Under the pieces are notes generated by a model. That model was not told the origin of the DNA, ran no database searches, and saw only the letters and a list, made by a program, of their open reading frames with translations. DNA of 9,206 nucleotides, taken from assembly GCA_027001105.1 (NCBI GenBank), contig JALTMZ010000233.1, positions 1-9,206 on the forward strand. The letters run 5' to 3'. The position numbers and the translations under genes are program-made. This DNA is from Thermococcus sp. (GTDB taxonomy: Archaea; Methanobacteriota_B; Thermococci; Thermococcales; Thermococcaceae). Positions within the stretch are counted from its first letter, which is position 1; each line of letters begins with the position of its first letter. Of this stretch, positions 1 to 7,696 are shown one piece after another.

Positions 1-1
1 A

Positions 2-496
2 CCTAGGATAGCTAAGGTCACAATCAACATTGGTGTTGGCGAGAGTGGAGAGAGGTTAACCAAAGCAGAGACAATGCTCCAGCAACTTGTTGGGCAGAAG
101 CCAATTAGGAGAAGGGCAAAGAAAACAAACAGGGACTTTGGAATTAGAAGAGGAGAGCCAATAGCTGTAAAAGTTACACTCAGAGGAAAGAAAGCCTATG
201 AAATGCTCAGGAGACTTTTGGCGGCAGTTGACAATAAGCTCAAGGCATCAAGCTTTGATGAACACGGAAACGTCTGCTTTGGAATTGATGAGCACATCAA
301 CATTCCTGGAGTTGAATACGACCCAGAGATCGGTATCTTCGGTATGGATGTCTGTGTCACCCTTGAAAGACCAGGATTTAGGGTTGCAAGAAGGAGGAGA
401 AAGAGAACAAAGATACCCACAAGACACAAACTGACAAAAGAAGAAGGTATGGTTTTCATGCAAGAGGAGTTTGGCGTTGAGATTGTGGAGGGATGA
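2..496 (+). CDS. rpl5: Large-subunit ribosomal protein uL5 (L5), 5' end missing
   Basis: uL5 binds 5S rRNA and the central protuberance of the large subunit. The frame is open from base 2 and reads [19 protein letters not shown], the conserved N-terminal part of archaeal L5, well before the first in-frame ATG at 74; that ATG is therefore internal and not the start. The visible 164 residues include [19 protein letters not shown], the central [19 protein letters not shown] and the C-terminal EFGVEIVEG, all typical of archaeal L5. Family members in this order are about 185 residues, so roughly 20 N-terminal residues lie outside the window. The stop is followed after three bases by the uS14 start. 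Identification comes from recalled family sequence and is very secure. Confidence 0.97.
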   Translation, partial: PRIAKVTINIGVGESGERLTKAETMLQQLVGQKPIRRRAKKTNRDFGIRRGEPIAVKVTLRGKKAYEMLRRLLAAVDNKLKASSFDEHGNVCFGIDEHINIPGVEYDPEIGIFGMDVCVTLERPGFRVARRRRKRTKIPTRHKLTKEEGMVFMQEEFGVEIVEG

Positions 497-499
497 TTA

Positions 500-670
500 A
501 TGGCGAAGGCAGACTACAACAGGAGAAAACCGAGAAGGTTTGGTAAGGGTGCGAGAAGGTGCATTCGTTGCGGACAGTATGGGCCGATCATCAGAATCCG
601 CGGGCTTATGTTGTGCAGGCACTGCTTTAGAGAGATGGCTCCAAAGTTAGGATTTAGGAAATACGAGTGA
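500..670 (+). CDS. rps14: Small-subunit ribosomal protein uS14 (S14), zinc-ribbon type, 56 aa
   Basis: This short gene encodes a 56-residue protein starting [20 protein letters not shown]. uS14 sits in the head of the small subunit. Two CxxC pairs, C21/C24 and C39/C42, are separated by 14 residues and form the zinc-binding site of the C+ form of S14; the [20 protein letters not shown] core is standard for archaea. The ATG at 500 lies about eight bases after GGAGG (487-491), inside the end of the uL5 gene. The length equals that of the Thermococcales protein. It sits in the expected place between uL5 and uS8, 3 bases after the former and 11 before the latter, so it is co-transcribed. Confidence 0.97.
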   Translation: MAKADYNRRKPRRFGKGARRCIRCGQYGPIIRIRGLMLCRHCFREMAPKLGFRKYE

Positions 671-681
671 GGTGAGAGAAA

Positions 682-1074
682 ATGACTTTGCTTGATCCGC
701 TGGCAAATGCTCTATCTCATATCACAAACAGTGAGAAGGTTGGGAAAAAGGAGGTTTACATAAAGCCAGCCTCAAAGCTCATTGGGGAAGTTTTGAGGGT
801 TATGCAGGAAAATGGTTACATTGGCGAATTTGAGTTCATCGACGATGGAAGGGCTGGAATTTACAGAGTTCAGCTCATAGGCAAGATAAACAAGGCTGGT
901 GCAATAAAGCCAAGATTTCCCGTCAAAGCCAGAGACTATGAGTACTGGGAGAAGAGGTTCCTTCCAGCATTCGAGTTTGGAATACTGATAGTTTCAACAT
1001 CTCAAGGTGTAATGACTCACAAAGAGGCAAGAGATAAGGGAATTGGTGGAAGGCTAATAGCCTACGTCTACTGA
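682..1074 (+). CDS. rps8: Small-subunit ribosomal protein uS8 (S8)
   Basis: uS8 binds the central domain of 16S rRNA early in small-subunit assembly. The 130-residue protein begins [19 protein letters not shown], the usual archaeal opening, and contains [20 protein letters not shown]. The C-terminus [20 protein letters not shown] carries the conserved RNA-binding signature, with the archaeal form of the bacterial 'STSxGxMT' segment visible as [13 protein letters not shown]. The ATG is preceded by GGTGA (671-675), which abuts the stop codon of uS14. The length is normal for archaea. The uL6 ribosome binding site starts directly at its stop codon. Confidence 0.97.
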   Translation: MTLLDPLANALSHITNSEKVGKKEVYIKPASKLIGEVLRVMQENGYIGEFEFIDDGRAGIYRVQLIGKINKAGAIKPRFPVKARDYEYWEKRFLPAFEFGILIVSTSQGVMTHKEARDKGIGGRLIAYVY

Positions 1075-1079
1075 GGTGA
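1072..1079 (+). promoter_or_regulatory. Ribosome binding site of uL6 fused to the uS8 stop
   Basis: TGAGGTGA combines the uS8 stop codon with a Shine-Dalgarno core for uL6. It decides the uL6 start: the GTG inside it (1076) is in frame with ATG 1085 and would otherwise be taken as the start. Confidence 0.8.
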
Positions 1080-1084
1080 GAGAG

Positions 1085-1639
1085 ATGCCAATTGACGCAT
1101 GGGTAAGGGAAGAAGTTGAAATTCCAGAGGGAGTTGAGGTCACTGTTGAGAATAATGTTGTTAAAGTAAAAGGTCCAAAGGGAGAGCTTGAGAGAGAGCT
1201 GAAGTATCCAGGAGTCAAGATATTCACGGAAGACGGTAAGGTTGTGATTTACAAGGACTTTCCAAGGAGGAAGGACATAGCAATTGCAAGAACATTCAAA
1301 GCTCACATAAACAACATGATTAAGGGCGTAACAGAGGGCTTTACATACAAGCTTAAGGTTGTTTACAGCCACTTCCCGATCACTGTTAAGGTTCAGGGAG
1401 ACAAAGTTATCATCGAGAACTTCCTTGGTGAAAAAGCTCCAAGAATAGCTCAAATATTGCCGGGAGTCAAGGTCAAAGTTCAAGGACAGGAAATCATTGT
1501 TGAAGGGATCGATAAAGAAAAAGTGGGACAAACTGCCGCAAATATTGAGCAGGCAACGAGAATTACAAAGTGGGATAGAAGAGTGTTCCAAGATGGAATT
1601 TACATTGTTGAGAAGGCTGGCAAGCCTATAAAGTTCTGA
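1085..1639 (+). CDS. rpl6: Large-subunit ribosomal protein uL6 (L6)
   Basis: uL6 lies near the sarcin-ricin loop and factor-binding region of the large subunit. The 184-residue product starts [19 protein letters not shown] and has two repeated L6 folds. The first carries [19 protein letters not shown] and the second the C-terminal [19 protein letters not shown] segment typical of archaeal L6, ending GKPIKF. I chose the ATG at 1085 over the in-frame GTG at 1076 because that GTG is inside the GAGGTGAG ribosome binding site, and homologues start at MPIDAW. The gene lies 10 bases after uS8 and 10 before eL32, as part of one operon. Confidence 0.96.
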   Translation: MPIDAWVREEVEIPEGVEVTVENNVVKVKGPKGELERELKYPGVKIFTEDGKVVIYKDFPRRKDIAIARTFKAHINNMIKGVTEGFTYKLKVVYSHFPITVKVQGDKVIIENFLGEKAPRIAQILPGVKVKVQGQEIIVEGIDKEKVGQTAANIEQATRITKWDRRVFQDGIYIVEKAGKPIKF

Positions 1640-1649
1640 GGTGTGAGAA

Positions 1650-2030
1650 ATGAATGAGAAAGCGAGACTCTTAAGAATTAGGGCAAAGCTCAAGAGGAAA
1701 AAGCCCAAGTTCCTCAGGCAGGAGTGGTGGCGCTTTCCAAAGTTCAAGAACGATCCAAAGTGGAGAAGACCAAAGGGAATTGACAGCAAGATGAGGCTCA
1801 AGAAGAAGGGCAAGCCAAGGTCACCGAGCATTGGATGGAGCTCACCAAGAGCCGTTCGTGGATTACACCCAAGTGGGTATGAGGAAGTGTTAGTTCACAA
1901 CGTCAGAGAGCTTGAGGCTCTTGACCCAGCAAGACAGGCGGCAAGGATTGCAAGAACCGTTGGAAAGAAAAAGAGGATTATGATAGTTGAGAGAGCCAGA
2001 GAGCTGGGTATTAAGGTGCTCAACGGGTGA
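1650..2030 (+). CDS. rpl32e: Large-subunit ribosomal protein eL32 (L32e)
   Basis: eL32 is a large-subunit protein shared by archaea and eukaryotes and absent from bacteria. The 126-residue protein is very basic in its first half ([19 protein letters not shown]). The family hallmarks [18 protein letters not shown] and [20 protein letters not shown] are present, and the C-terminal half has the [12 protein letters not shown] and [19 protein letters not shown] segments. The N-terminus is a few residues shorter than that of some relatives I recall (near 130), which is ordinary variation. The ATG follows GAGGTGTGA, which begins within the uL6 stop. Five bases separate it from eL19. Confidence 0.96.
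   Translation: MNEKARLLRIRAKLKRKKPKFLRQEWWRFPKFKNDPKWRRPKGIDSKMRLKKKGKPRSPSIGWSSPRAVRGLHPSGYEEVLVHNVRELEALDPARQAARIARTVGKKKRIMIVERARELGIKVLNG
2025..2030 (+). promoter_or_regulatory. Ribosome binding site of eL19 containing the eL32 stop
   Basis: GGGTGA, ending with the eL32 stop codon, lies five bases before ATG 2036. Its GTG at 2027 is in frame with eL19 and mimics an upstream start. Confidence 0.75.
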
Positions 2031-2035
2031 TAATC

Positions 2036-2479
2036 ATGAGAATGCAGAGAAGAATTGCTGCTGAGATTTTGAAATGTGGTGAGAACAGAATTTGGATTGA
2101 CCCTGAGAGAATTGAGGATGTCAAATCCGCAATCACAAGGGAAGATATCAAGCGTTTGATAAAGGAGGGGGTTATTAAGAAAAAACCAGTCAAGGGACAG
2201 AGCACTTACAGAGCTAAGATAAGGCATGAGCAAAGGAAGAAAGGAAGACACAGGGGGCCAGGAAGCAGAAAAGGTAAGAAGACAGCAAGAATGGGCAAAA
2301 AGGAGAGATGGATTATGACCATCAGGGCATTGAGAAAAGAACTTAGAAAGCTCAAGGCAGAGAAGAAGATAGATGTTCACACCTACAGGAGATTGTACAT
2401 AAGAGCAAAAGGTGGACAGTTCAAGAACAAGCACCAGCTCTACCTGTTCCTTGAGGAGAAGGGAATATTGAAGAGGTGA
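2036..2479 (+). CDS. rpl19e: Large-subunit ribosomal protein eL19 (L19e)
   Basis: eL19 is an archaeal/eukaryotic large-subunit protein contributing to an intersubunit bridge. The 147-residue product has the N-terminal [19 protein letters not shown], the [12 protein letters not shown] helix and the very basic linker [20 protein letters not shown] long C-terminal helical part follows with [20 protein letters not shown]. The start is placed at ATG 2036. An in-frame GTG at 2027 would add three residues but lies in the GGGTGA ribosome binding site that also contains the eL32 stop. An ATG at 2042 (MQRR) is a less likely alternative. The stop is five bases before uL18. Confidence 0.94.
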   Translation: MRMQRRIAAEILKCGENRIWIDPERIEDVKSAITREDIKRLIKEGVIKKKPVKGQSTYRAKIRHEQRKKGRHRGPGSRKGKKTARMGKKERWIMTIRALRKELRKLKAEKKIDVHTYRRLYIRAKGGQFKNKHQLYLFLEEKGILKR

Positions 2480-2484
2480 TATAA

Positions 2485-3090
2485 ATGGCACACGGACCAA
2501 GATATAGGGTTCCATTCAGGAGAAGGAGAGAAGGTAAAACTAACTATCACAAGCGCTTAGCCTTACTCAAGTCGGGCAAGCCAAGGTTAGTTGTTAGAAA
2601 GACTTTAAACCATCACATTGCCCAAATCATTGTTTACGATCCAAAAGGAGACAGAACTTTGGTTTCAGCTCACACAAGAGAGTTGATGAGAGACTTTGGC
2701 TGGAAGGGACACGGTGGAAACACTCCAAGTGCTTATCTGCTTGGTCTGCTCATCGGCTACAAGGCGTTGCAGAAAGGCATAAGCGAAGCCATCCTTGATA
2801 TAGGCTTACATCCACCAACAAGAGGTTCAAGCATCTTTGCAGTCCTCAAAGGTGCAGTTGACGCTGGTTTAAACGTTCCACACAGCGAGGAAATTTACCC
2901 AGACGATTATAGGATTAGGGGAGAACATATAGCCGAATACGCTAAGATGCTCAAAGAGGAAGATGAAGAGAGGTATAGGAGACAGTTTGGCGGTTACCTC
3001 CTTAAAGGTCTCGAACCTGAAAAGCTCCCAGAGCACTTTGATGAGGTCAAAGCGAGAATAATCGAAAAGTTTGAGGAGGCGAGAGAATGA
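2485..3090 (+). CDS. rpl18: Large-subunit ribosomal protein uL18 (L18)
   Basis: uL18 binds 5S rRNA together with uL5 in the central protuberance. The 201-residue protein starts [19 protein letters not shown] and contains [18 protein letters not shown] and [17 protein letters not shown]. The segment [20 protein letters not shown] is diagnostic of the archaeal/eukaryotic form. It is much longer than bacterial L18 (about 120 residues) because of the archaeal C-terminal extension containing [31 protein letters not shown] before the ATG provides the ribosome binding site and includes the eL19 stop. The last four bases overlap uS5 as ATGA, implying translational coupling. Confidence 0.97.
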   Translation: MAHGPRYRVPFRRRREGKTNYHKRLALLKSGKPRLVVRKTLNHHIAQIIVYDPKGDRTLVSAHTRELMRDFGWKGHGGNTPSAYLLGLLIGYKALQKGISEAILDIGLHPPTRGSSIFAVLKGAVDAGLNVPHSEEIYPDDYRIRGEHIAEYAKMLKEEDEERYRRQFGGYLLKGLEPEKLPEHFDEVKARIIEKFEEARE

Positions 3091-3794
3091 GCCAAGACTG
3101 GAGGGAATACGCTCAAAGGGTATTGGAGGAGTGGCAGCCCAGGACTAAGTTGGGCATGCTCGTTAAAGAAGGACAAATTACCGACATTCATGAAGTATTC
3201 AGAAAGGGGTACCAGATTAAGGAGCCAGAGATCGTCGATGTCCTCCTCCCAGAGGTCAATGCAAGGGAAAACCAGCAAGTTCTTGACATTGCCCTGACAG
3301 TTAGAATGACTGACAGCGGTAGAAGGGTAAGGTTCAGGGTTTTGGCAGCAGTTGGCAACAGAGATGGATATGTTGGGTTGGGCATTGGTCACGGAAAGGA
3401 AGTGGGAATTGCAATTAGAAAAGCGATAAACTACGCCAAGATGAACATCATTGAGATTAAGAGAGGTTGCGGTTCATGGGAGTGCAGATGCAGGAGACCG
3501 CACTCAGTTCCATTTGCAGTTGAAGGGAAAGAGGGAAGCGTTAGGGTTAAGCTCATGCCTGGACCAAGAGGTCTTGGTCTCGTTATAGGTGATGTGGGCA
3601 AGAAGATACTAACATTGGCGGGAGTTAAAGACGTCTGGAGCCAGAGCTTTGGTGAAACAAGAACAACAGTTAACTTCGCAAAGGCAGTGTTCGATGCACT
3701 CTACAACACTAACAGGGTCGCCATTAAACCAGATATGATTGAGAAGTACGGTATAGTCGTTGGTAGGGAGATGCCCCAGAGCTTTGAACTGTGA
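3087..3794 (+). CDS. rps5: Small-subunit ribosomal protein uS5 (S5)
   Basis: uS5 sits at the mRNA entry side of the small subunit and affects decoding accuracy. The 235-residue product begins [20 protein letters not shown]. The N-terminal double-stranded-RNA-binding-type domain (about residues 65-130) holds [20 protein letters not shown] and [19 protein letters not shown]. The C-terminal domain holds [20 protein letters not shown] and [14 protein letters not shown]. Between them lies a cysteine cluster, C128, C133 and C135 with H139 ([13 protein letters not shown]), which is usual in archaeal S5 and may bind a metal. Its ATG overlaps the uL18 stop by four bases. Confidence 0.97.
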   Translation: MSQDWREYAQRVLEEWQPRTKLGMLVKEGQITDIHEVFRKGYQIKEPEIVDVLLPEVNARENQQVLDIALTVRMTDSGRRVRFRVLAAVGNRDGYVGLGIGHGKEVGIAIRKAINYAKMNIIEIKRGCGSWECRCRRPHSVPFAVEGKEGSVRVKLMPGPRGLGLVIGDVGKKILTLAGVKDVWSQSFGETRTTVNFAKAVFDALYNTNRVAIKPDMIEKYGIVVGREMPQSFEL

Positions 3795-3805
3795 GGTGAG
3801 CAAAG

Positions 3806-4273
3806 ATGGCAAAAATAGCAATAATTAGGGTTAGAGGAAGGGTTGGAGTTAAGAAACCAGTGAAGGATACACTTGCGATGCTCAGACTTCATAAGGTCAA
3901 TCATCTCGTTATAGTTGATGACACGCCAAGCTACAAGGGAATGATTCAGAAGGCAAAGGACTACATTACATGGGGCGAAATTAACGCAGAAACACTTGCA
4001 AAGCTCATAAGGAAGAGGGGCAGATTAATCGGGAACAAGAGGGTTACAGATGAATACGTTCAGGAGAAGCTTGGAATGACAATTGAAGAGTTCGCAGAAA
4101 AAGTCATTAATGGAGAAATGAAGCTCAGTGACCTGCCAAATCTTAAGCCAGTCTTTAGGCTCCACCCACCGAGGGGTGGCTTCAAGGGAAGCAAGAAGAG
4201 GACATTCAAAGAGGGAGGAGCTTTGGGCTACAGAGGCGAGAAGATTAATGAGCTTATAGAAAGAATGCTGTGA
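3806..4273 (+). CDS. rpl30: Large-subunit ribosomal protein uL30 (L30), archaeal long form
   Basis: uL30 is a large-subunit surface protein. The product has 155 residues, the archaeal/eukaryotic long form, against about 60 in bacteria. The N-terminal ferredoxin-like core reads [20 protein letters not shown] followed by [20 protein letters not shown]. The extension carries [20 protein letters not shown] and the C-terminal [20 protein letters not shown] and [18 protein letters not shown], all expected for archaea. The ATG follows GAGGTGAG, which begins at the uS5 stop. The uL15 start lies 10 bases after its own stop. Confidence 0.97.
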   Translation: MAKIAIIRVRGRVGVKKPVKDTLAMLRLHKVNHLVIVDDTPSYKGMIQKAKDYITWGEINAETLAKLIRKRGRLIGNKRVTDEYVQEKLGMTIEEFAEKVINGEMKLSDLPNLKPVFRLHPPRGGFKGSKKRTFKEGGALGYRGEKINELIERML

Positions 4274-4277
4274 GGTG
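4271..4277 (+). promoter_or_regulatory. Ribosome binding site of uL15 fused to the uL30 stop
   Basis: TGAGGTG joins the uL30 stop codon to a Shine-Dalgarno core six bases before ATG 4284. The GTG at 4275 is in frame and is better read as part of this site than as a start. Confidence 0.75.
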
Positions 4278-4283
4278 CTTGTG

Positions 4284-4727
4284 ATGATTAGGAGAAGGAA
4301 GAAAGTGAGAAAGCTTCGTGGTTCCCACACTCATGGCTGGGGATGCAAGAAGAAGCACAGGGGCGGAGGTCACAAAGGCGGTAGAGGAATGGCAGGAACT
4401 GGGAAGAGGAAGAAGACAAAGTGGACTTGGGTTATTAAGTACATGCCTGACCACCTTGGTAAGAGAGGATTCCACAGACCAAAAGCTGTCCAGAGAGAAA
4501 TTGTTGCTGTTAACTTGAAGTTCATTGATGAGCACTTGGACGAGCTCATGCAGATGGGAGTTGCATATGAAGAGAATGGAAAGATCATCGTTGACACAAC
4601 CCAGTTCGCCGACAAAGTCTTAGGAACCGGAAAGCTTACAAAGCCTCTGGTCATTAAAGCTTATGCATTCTCCCCCAAGGCTCAGGAAAAGATTAGAGAA
4701 GCAGGGGGAGAGGCTGTCCTTGCTTGA
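4284..4727 (+). CDS. rpl15: Large-subunit ribosomal protein uL15 (L15)
   Basis: uL15 is a large-subunit protein that helps late assembly of the peptidyl-transferase region. The 147-residue product starts [20 protein letters not shown] and continues with the glycine- and lysine-rich [20 protein letters not shown] stretch that threads into rRNA. The globular C-terminal domain ends [20 protein letters not shown] and then [12 protein letters not shown] chose ATG 4284: an in-frame GTG at 4275 is part of the GAGGTG ribosome binding site, and relatives begin MIRRRKK. It is the last gene of the uninterrupted ribosomal run. A T-rich 33-base gap separates it from secY. Confidence 0.96.
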   Translation: MIRRRKKVRKLRGSHTHGWGCKKKHRGGGHKGGRGMAGTGKRKKTKWTWVIKYMPDHLGKRGFHRPKAVQREIVAVNLKFIDEHLDELMQMGVAYEENGKIIVDTTQFADKVLGTGKLTKPLVIKAYAFSPKAQEKIREAGGEAVLA

Positions 4728-4747
4728 TCTTTTTATTTTAACTTTTG
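4728..4747 (+). terminator. T-rich stretch between uL15 and secY (weak terminator or TATA candidate)
   Basis: The 33-base gap begins with an almost pure T stretch broken by a few A and C. Archaeal RNA polymerase can pause or stop on such runs without a hairpin. The TTTATTTTA part (4732-4740) could instead act as a weak TATA box, which would place a start site close to the secY ATG, but no clear A-rich BRE precedes it. Read-through into secY is likely, so this is at most a partial stop. Confidence 0.35.
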
Positions 4748-4749
4748 GC

Positions 4750-4754
4750 AGGTG
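4750..4754 (+). promoter_or_regulatory. Ribosome binding site of secY
   Basis: AGGTG lies six bases before ATG 4761. The GTG within it (4752) is in frame with secY but is nine bases upstream, the same geometry as at uL6, eL19 and uL15. Confidence 0.7.
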
Positions 4755-4760
4755 TTAATC

Positions 4761-6149
4761 ATGGGCGTAAGAGATGTAGTATATGCATTGGAAAGATGGT
4801 TTCCAGAAATCGAAAGACCAAAACGACATGTCCCCCTGAAAGAAAAGTTTGCCTGGACAGGTATTGTGTTGTTGTTGTATTTCATACTCTCAGAAATACC
4901 CCTATTTGGCATGCCTCCAACTGTTCAGGATTATTTTCAAACTTTGAGAGTTGTTCTTGCGGGTAGAAGTGGAAGCATTCTCACTCTGGGTATTGGACCT
5001 ATAGTCACAGCCGGAATTATCATGCAGCTTTTAGTCGGTTCTGAAATTATTAAGCTTGATTTATCTGATCATGAGGATAGAAGGTTTTATCAGGCACTGC
5101 AGAGAGTATTCGCAGTGTTCATGTGCTTCTTTGAGGCAGCCATCTATGTATTTGCCGGCGCCTTTGGGAATCCAGCATTAAGCATTAAAGTACTCCTGAT
5201 GTTGCAGCTCGCTATGGGTGGAATACTGCTCATCATAATGGATGAACTTGTGAGCAAATGGGGAATTGGTAGTGGTATAAGCCTTTTTATTGCGGCTGGT
5301 GTTTCCCAGACAATAATTACAAGAGCATTCAACCCACTAACCACAACTCAAGTGATTGATCCCCTCACTGGAAAACCTGCTATAATTGGTGCGATTCCTG
5401 CGTTTATCCAGCATTTAATCAATGGTGATTTGACAGGTGGATTTTATAGAGGGAACCTACCAGACATGAGCAATGTACTTGCAACATTTGTTGTCTTCCT
5501 CATAGTGGTTTACTTAGAAAGCATGCGTGTTGAAATTCCACTCAGCTACGGAAGAGTCACGGTTAGGGGAAGATATCCAATCAGGTTCATGTACGTTTCA
5601 AACATTCCAATTATCTTGACTTTTGCACTTTATGCAAATATCCAGCTCTGGGCGAGATTACTGCAAAGAATTGGATATCCAATTTTGGGGCAGTTTGACC
5701 CAGAAACAGGTGCAGCGATTTCGGGATTTGTCAGGTATACAATTCCTCCAAGGGATATTTTCCACGTTACGGCTGATCCAGTGAGGGCATTGATATATGC
5801 TATCATGACGATTTTGTTCTCACTGATGTTCGGCTTCTTGTGGGTTGAGCTAACTGGATTGGATGCAAAAAGTATAGCGAGACAACTTCAAAGAGCAGGG
5901 CTTCAGATCCCCGGATTCAGGAGAGATCCAAGAATACTGGAGAGGGTTCTCCAGAGGTACATCCCATATGTTACCTTCTGGGGTTCATTTACATTGGCAG
6001 TAGTTGCAATACTGGCAGATTTCCTTGGGGCATTGGGGACTGGGACTGGAATACTGCTGACTGTTGGTATACTCTATAGGTTCTATGAAGAGATAGCCAG
6101 AGAGCAAGTAAGCGAAATGTTCCCAATGTTGCGCAGGTTCTTTGGTTGA
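4761..6149 (+). CDS. secY: Protein translocase subunit SecY (Sec61 alpha)
   Basis: SecY is the pore-forming subunit of the SecYEG/Sec61 channel that moves proteins across, or inserts them into, the cytoplasmic membrane. The 462-residue product has the ten-helix pattern expected of the family. The first helix is near residues 31-50, followed by the plug and second-helix signature [20 protein letters not shown] at 71-90. The cytosolic loop [10 protein letters not shown] (257-266) keeps the conserved arginine used for ribosome docking, and the C-terminus reads [19 protein letters not shown]. The start is ATG 4761 ([16 protein letters not shown]); the in-frame GTG at 4752 lies in the AGGTG ribosome binding site. 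It lies 33 bases after uL15, as in the spc operon of many prokaryotes. Confidence 0.97.
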   Translation: MGVRDVVYALERWFPEIERPKRHVPLKEKFAWTGIVLLLYFILSEIPLFGMPPTVQDYFQTLRVVLAGRSGSILTLGIGPIVTAGIIMQLLVGSEIIKLDLSDHEDRRFYQALQRVFAVFMCFFEAAIYVFAGAFGNPALSIKVLLMLQLAMGGILLIIMDELVSKWGIGSGISLFIAAGVSQTIITRAFNPLTTTQVIDPLTGKPAIIGAIPAFIQHLINGDLTGGFYRGNLPDMSNVLATFVVFLIVVYLESMRVEIPLSYGRVTVRGRYPIRFMYVSNIPIILTFALYANIQLWARLLQRIGYPILGQFDPETGAAISGFVRYTIPPRDIFHVTADPVRALIYAIMTILFSLMFGFLWVELTGLDAKSIARQLQRAGLQIPGFRRDPRILERVLQRYIPYVTFWGSFTLAVVAILADFLGALGTGTGILLTVGILYRFYEEIAREQVSEMFPMLRRFFG

Positions 6150-6150
6150 C

Positions 6151-6160
6151 ATTTCTTTTT
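6151..6160 (+). terminator. T-rich stretch just after the secY stop
   Basis: ATTTCTTTTT follows the secY stop by one base and precedes a promoter-like element. It resembles archaeal T-rich termination signals without a hairpin. Evidence is base composition and position only. Confidence 0.4.
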
Positions 6161-6176
6161 CCAAAAAATCTTTAAA
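6161..6176 (+). promoter_or_regulatory. Probable BRE/TATA promoter of adkA and the insertase gene
   Basis: CCAAAAAAT followed by CTTTAAA resembles a thermococcal TFB-recognition element plus TATA box. Counting about 25 bases on places transcription start near 6198-6202, giving a leader of about 45-50 bases before the adkA ATG with its GGGTGAT site. The gap is the longest in the window (98 bases) and follows a T-rich stretch, which supports a new transcription unit. Confidence 0.55.
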
Positions 6177-6247
6177 CCCCCACTTCTTTTATCCCTTTGA
6201 CAGCAAATTTCATTGAGCTTAATCTCAGATTCATTAGGGTGATATCG

Positions 6248-6838
6248 ATGCCATTTGTGGTCATGATAACTGGTATTCCTGGGGTGGGTAAGAGCACCAT
6301 TACAAGATTAGCTTTAAGAAGAACCCGGGCTAAATTCAGGCTCATCAACTTTGGAGACTTAATGTTTGAGGAAGCTGTAAAGTTGGGCTGGGTTAAGCAC
6401 AGGGATGAGATGAGAAAACTGGATTTGCCAAAGCAGAGAATCCTTCAGCAGAAAGTAGCAGAAAAAATTGCAGAGATAGCAAAAAAAGAACCCGTTTTGT
6501 TGGATACTCATGCAACAATCAGAACCCCTCTTGGCTATCTGCTTGGATTTCCCCGGAAAGTTATTGAGACAATAAACCCGACTTTCATTGTAATAATAGA
6601 AGCAACTCCAAGCGAGATCCTCGGAAGAAGATTGAGGGATCTCAAGAGAGATAGAGATGTTGAAACTGAGGAGCAGATTCAAAGACATCAAGATTTAAAT
6701 AGGGCTGCTGCGATAAGCTATGCAATGCATTCCAATGCACTTATAAAGATAATTGAGAACCATGAAGATAAAGGTCTTGAAGAAGCTGTTAATGAGCTGG
6801 TAAAAATACTTGATTTGGCGGTGGAGGAATATGCTTGA
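6248..6838 (+). CDS. adkA: Adenylate kinase, archaeal trimeric type
   Basis: The enzyme interconverts ATP plus AMP and two ADP in the cytoplasm. The 196-residue product begins [17 protein letters not shown] with a Walker A loop, G9-IPGVGKST-17. Further family-typical segments are [13 protein letters not shown] (33-45), [11 protein letters not shown] (84-94), the IIEATPSEI core strand region (117-124) and the arginine-rich [19 protein letters not shown]. Length and sequence fit the archaeal AdkA family and differ from the bacterial enzyme, which has a distinct LID domain. ATG 6248 follows GGGTGAT (6237-6243). An upstream in-frame TTG at 6197 would add 17 residues that I do not recognise in homologues. 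A probable promoter lies in the 98-base gap after secY. Its stop overlaps the next gene by eight bases. Confidence 0.96.
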   Translation: MPFVVMITGIPGVGKSTITRLALRRTRAKFRLINFGDLMFEEAVKLGWVKHRDEMRKLDLPKQRILQQKVAEKIAEIAKKEPVLLDTHATIRTPLGYLLGFPRKVIETINPTFIVIIEATPSEILGRRLRDLKRDRDVETEEQIQRHQDLNRAAAISYAMHSNALIKIIENHEDKGLEEAVNELVKILDLAVEEYA

Positions 6839-7352
6839 GCCTATATATGCTGTACTGGATAAGGTATTTGGACCGTTGCTGGTCTCAACTCATCCATTAT
6901 GGGTAGTGACAATTTCAGGAATACTCTTGGGCGCATTCTTTACGTTAGTAAATTATTTCTTAGTTGACCAAGAGAAGATGAAGAGACTTCAGAAACTCAG
7001 CAAAGAGTTCCAAAAGGAATGGAATGAAGCAAAGAAGTCGGGAGATGAAAAGAAACTCAGAAAACTTCAGCAGAAACAGATGGAGCTTTTAAAGCTCCAG
7101 AATGAGGTTATGAAGGATACGTTCTTTAAACCAATGCTCGTGACAATGCCGATATTCTGGATATTCTTTGGATGGATGAGAAGATGGTACACCGAAGTTG
7201 TTGTCGTAAAACTGCCATTCAACTTTTTCCTGGCTGACTTTTTCCACAAATCATCGGCTCTCCATGCAAATGAGCTCGGCTACATTGGATGGTACATCCT
7301 GACTTCAATGGTAGTAGGACAGGTTTTAAGAAAGCTGCTTGACATGGCTTAG
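6831..7352 (+). CDS. Archaeal YidC/EMC3-like membrane insertase (DUF106, Ylp1-type)
   Basis: This 173-residue membrane protein matches the archaeal DUF106 family, related to YidC, Oxa1, EMC3 and TMCO1, which inserts proteins into the membrane. Three hydrophobic segments are visible, near residues 22-45, 101-118 and 149-167. Between the first and second lies a highly charged cytosolic coiled coil (about 47-95, [19 protein letters not shown] and on to [19 protein letters not shown]). This is the architecture of the family, with the coiled coil thought to contact ribosomes or substrates. ATG 6831 overlaps the adkA stop (ATGCTTGA) and is preceded by GGTGGAGG, so translation is likely coupled. Position close to secY supports a role in membrane protein biogenesis. 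Function is inferred from family and context. Confidence 0.9.
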   Translation: MLEPIYAVLDKVFGPLLVSTHPLWVVTISGILLGAFFTLVNYFLVDQEKMKRLQKLSKEFQKEWNEAKKSGDEKKLRKLQQKQMELLKLQNEVMKDTFFKPMLVTMPIFWIFFGWMRRWYTEVVVVKLPFNFFLADFFHKSSALHANELGYIGWYILTSMVVGQVLRKLLDMA

Positions 7353-7355
7353 TTA

Positions 7356-7365
7356 AGTTTAAAAA
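7356..7365 (+). promoter_or_regulatory. Possible TATA box upstream of eL34
   Basis: AGTTTAAAAA resembles an archaeal TATA box. A start site about 25 bases on would fall near 7385-7390, just before or within the GAGGTGGAG ribosome binding site, giving a very short leader for eL34. The preceding bases are only a partial BRE match. Confidence 0.4.
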
Positions 7366-7386
7366 TGCTGAACAAAAATGCTAAGC

Positions 7387-7395
7387 GAGGTGGAG
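7387..7395 (+). promoter_or_regulatory. Ribosome binding site of eL34
   Basis: GAGGTGGAG lies three bases before ATG 7399. It supports the short, 89-residue form of eL34 over the one starting at 7378. Confidence 0.75.
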
Positions 7396-7398
7396 AAA

Positions 7399-7668
7399 AT
7401 GAAACCAATATATAGATCAAGGTCATGGAGGAGGAAATACGTTAGAACCCCTGGAGGAAGGACTGTCATACACTTTGAGAGAAGGAAGCCAAAGATAGCC
7501 CACTGTGCAATGTGTGGAAGACCTCTTAACGGCATCCCAAGGGGAAGACCAAGTGAACTGAGGAAGTTGCCAAAGACCAAGAAGAGACCAGAGAGACCAA
7601 TGCCACACCTCTGTCCAAGCTGCATGCGCAAGGTTATGAAGGCTCAGGTTAGAGCTCAAATTTCCTGA
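7399..7668 (+). CDS. rpl34e: Large-subunit ribosomal protein eL34 (L34e)
   Basis: eL34 is an archaeal/eukaryotic large-subunit protein. The 89-residue product starts [20 protein letters not shown] and contains two CxxC pairs, C36/C39 ([11 protein letters not shown]) and C72/C75 (HLCPSCMRK), forming a zinc site. The loop between them, [19 protein letters not shown], is characteristic. I chose ATG 7399 because GAGGTGGAG (7387-7395) lies just in front and homologues begin MKP. The ATG at 7378, which would add seven residues, has no ribosome binding site and probably lies upstream of the transcription start if the TATA-like box near 7357-7365 is used. It is separated from the insertase gene by 46 bases. 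Confidence 0.95.
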   Translation: MKPIYRSRSWRRKYVRTPGGRTVIHFERRKPKIAHCAMCGRPLNGIPRGRPSELRKLPKTKKRPERPMPHLCPSCMRKVMKAQVRAQIS

Positions 7669-7688
7669 TTTTTTAAAACTTTTATAAG
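7669..7688 (+). promoter_or_regulatory. Combined T-run and TATA-like region before cmk
   Basis: The gap after the eL34 stop begins with a run of six T, then AAAAC, then TTTTATAAG. The T-run could stop transcription of eL34. The A/T boxes could be a TATA element: using TTTTTAAAA (near 7670-7678) the start site would fall about at the cmk ATG, giving a leaderless mRNA; using TTTTATAA (7680-7687) it would fall inside cmk. The lack of a clear Shine-Dalgarno before ATG 7697 fits a leaderless start. Confidence 0.45.
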
Positions 7689-7696
7689 TGGTTGAA

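Noticed and set aside
74..76. ATG as the start of uL5
   Set aside because: The frame is open to the window edge and encodes conserved uL5 sequence upstream of this codon, so the true start lies outside the window.
923..1831. Long minus-strand open frame of about 300 codons opposite uS8, uL6 and eL32
   Set aside because: It lies wholly opposite strongly conserved ribosomal genes, has a low-complexity Leu/Ser/Phe composition expected from complementing Lys/Arg/Glu codons, and shows no recognisable domain.
1895..2515. Minus-strand open frame of about 200 codons opposite eL32 and eL19
   Set aside because: Same cause: the complement of Lys/Arg-rich codons reads as Leu/Phe/Ser. No ribosome binding site or domain supports it.
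4745..4966. Short plus-strand frame at the start of secY with a cysteine-rich, zinc-finger-like look
   Set aside because: It overlaps the conserved SecY N-terminus in another frame. The cysteines are chance readings of secY codons.
6197..6247. Upstream TTG start extending AdkA by 17 residues
   Set aside because: The added residues are not recognised in homologues, the ATG at 6248 has a good GGGTGAT site, and the TTG falls about where transcription is predicted to begin.
7378..7398. Upstream ATG adding seven residues to eL34
   Set aside because: No ribosome binding site in front, non-homologous extra residues, and the next ATG has an ideal site.
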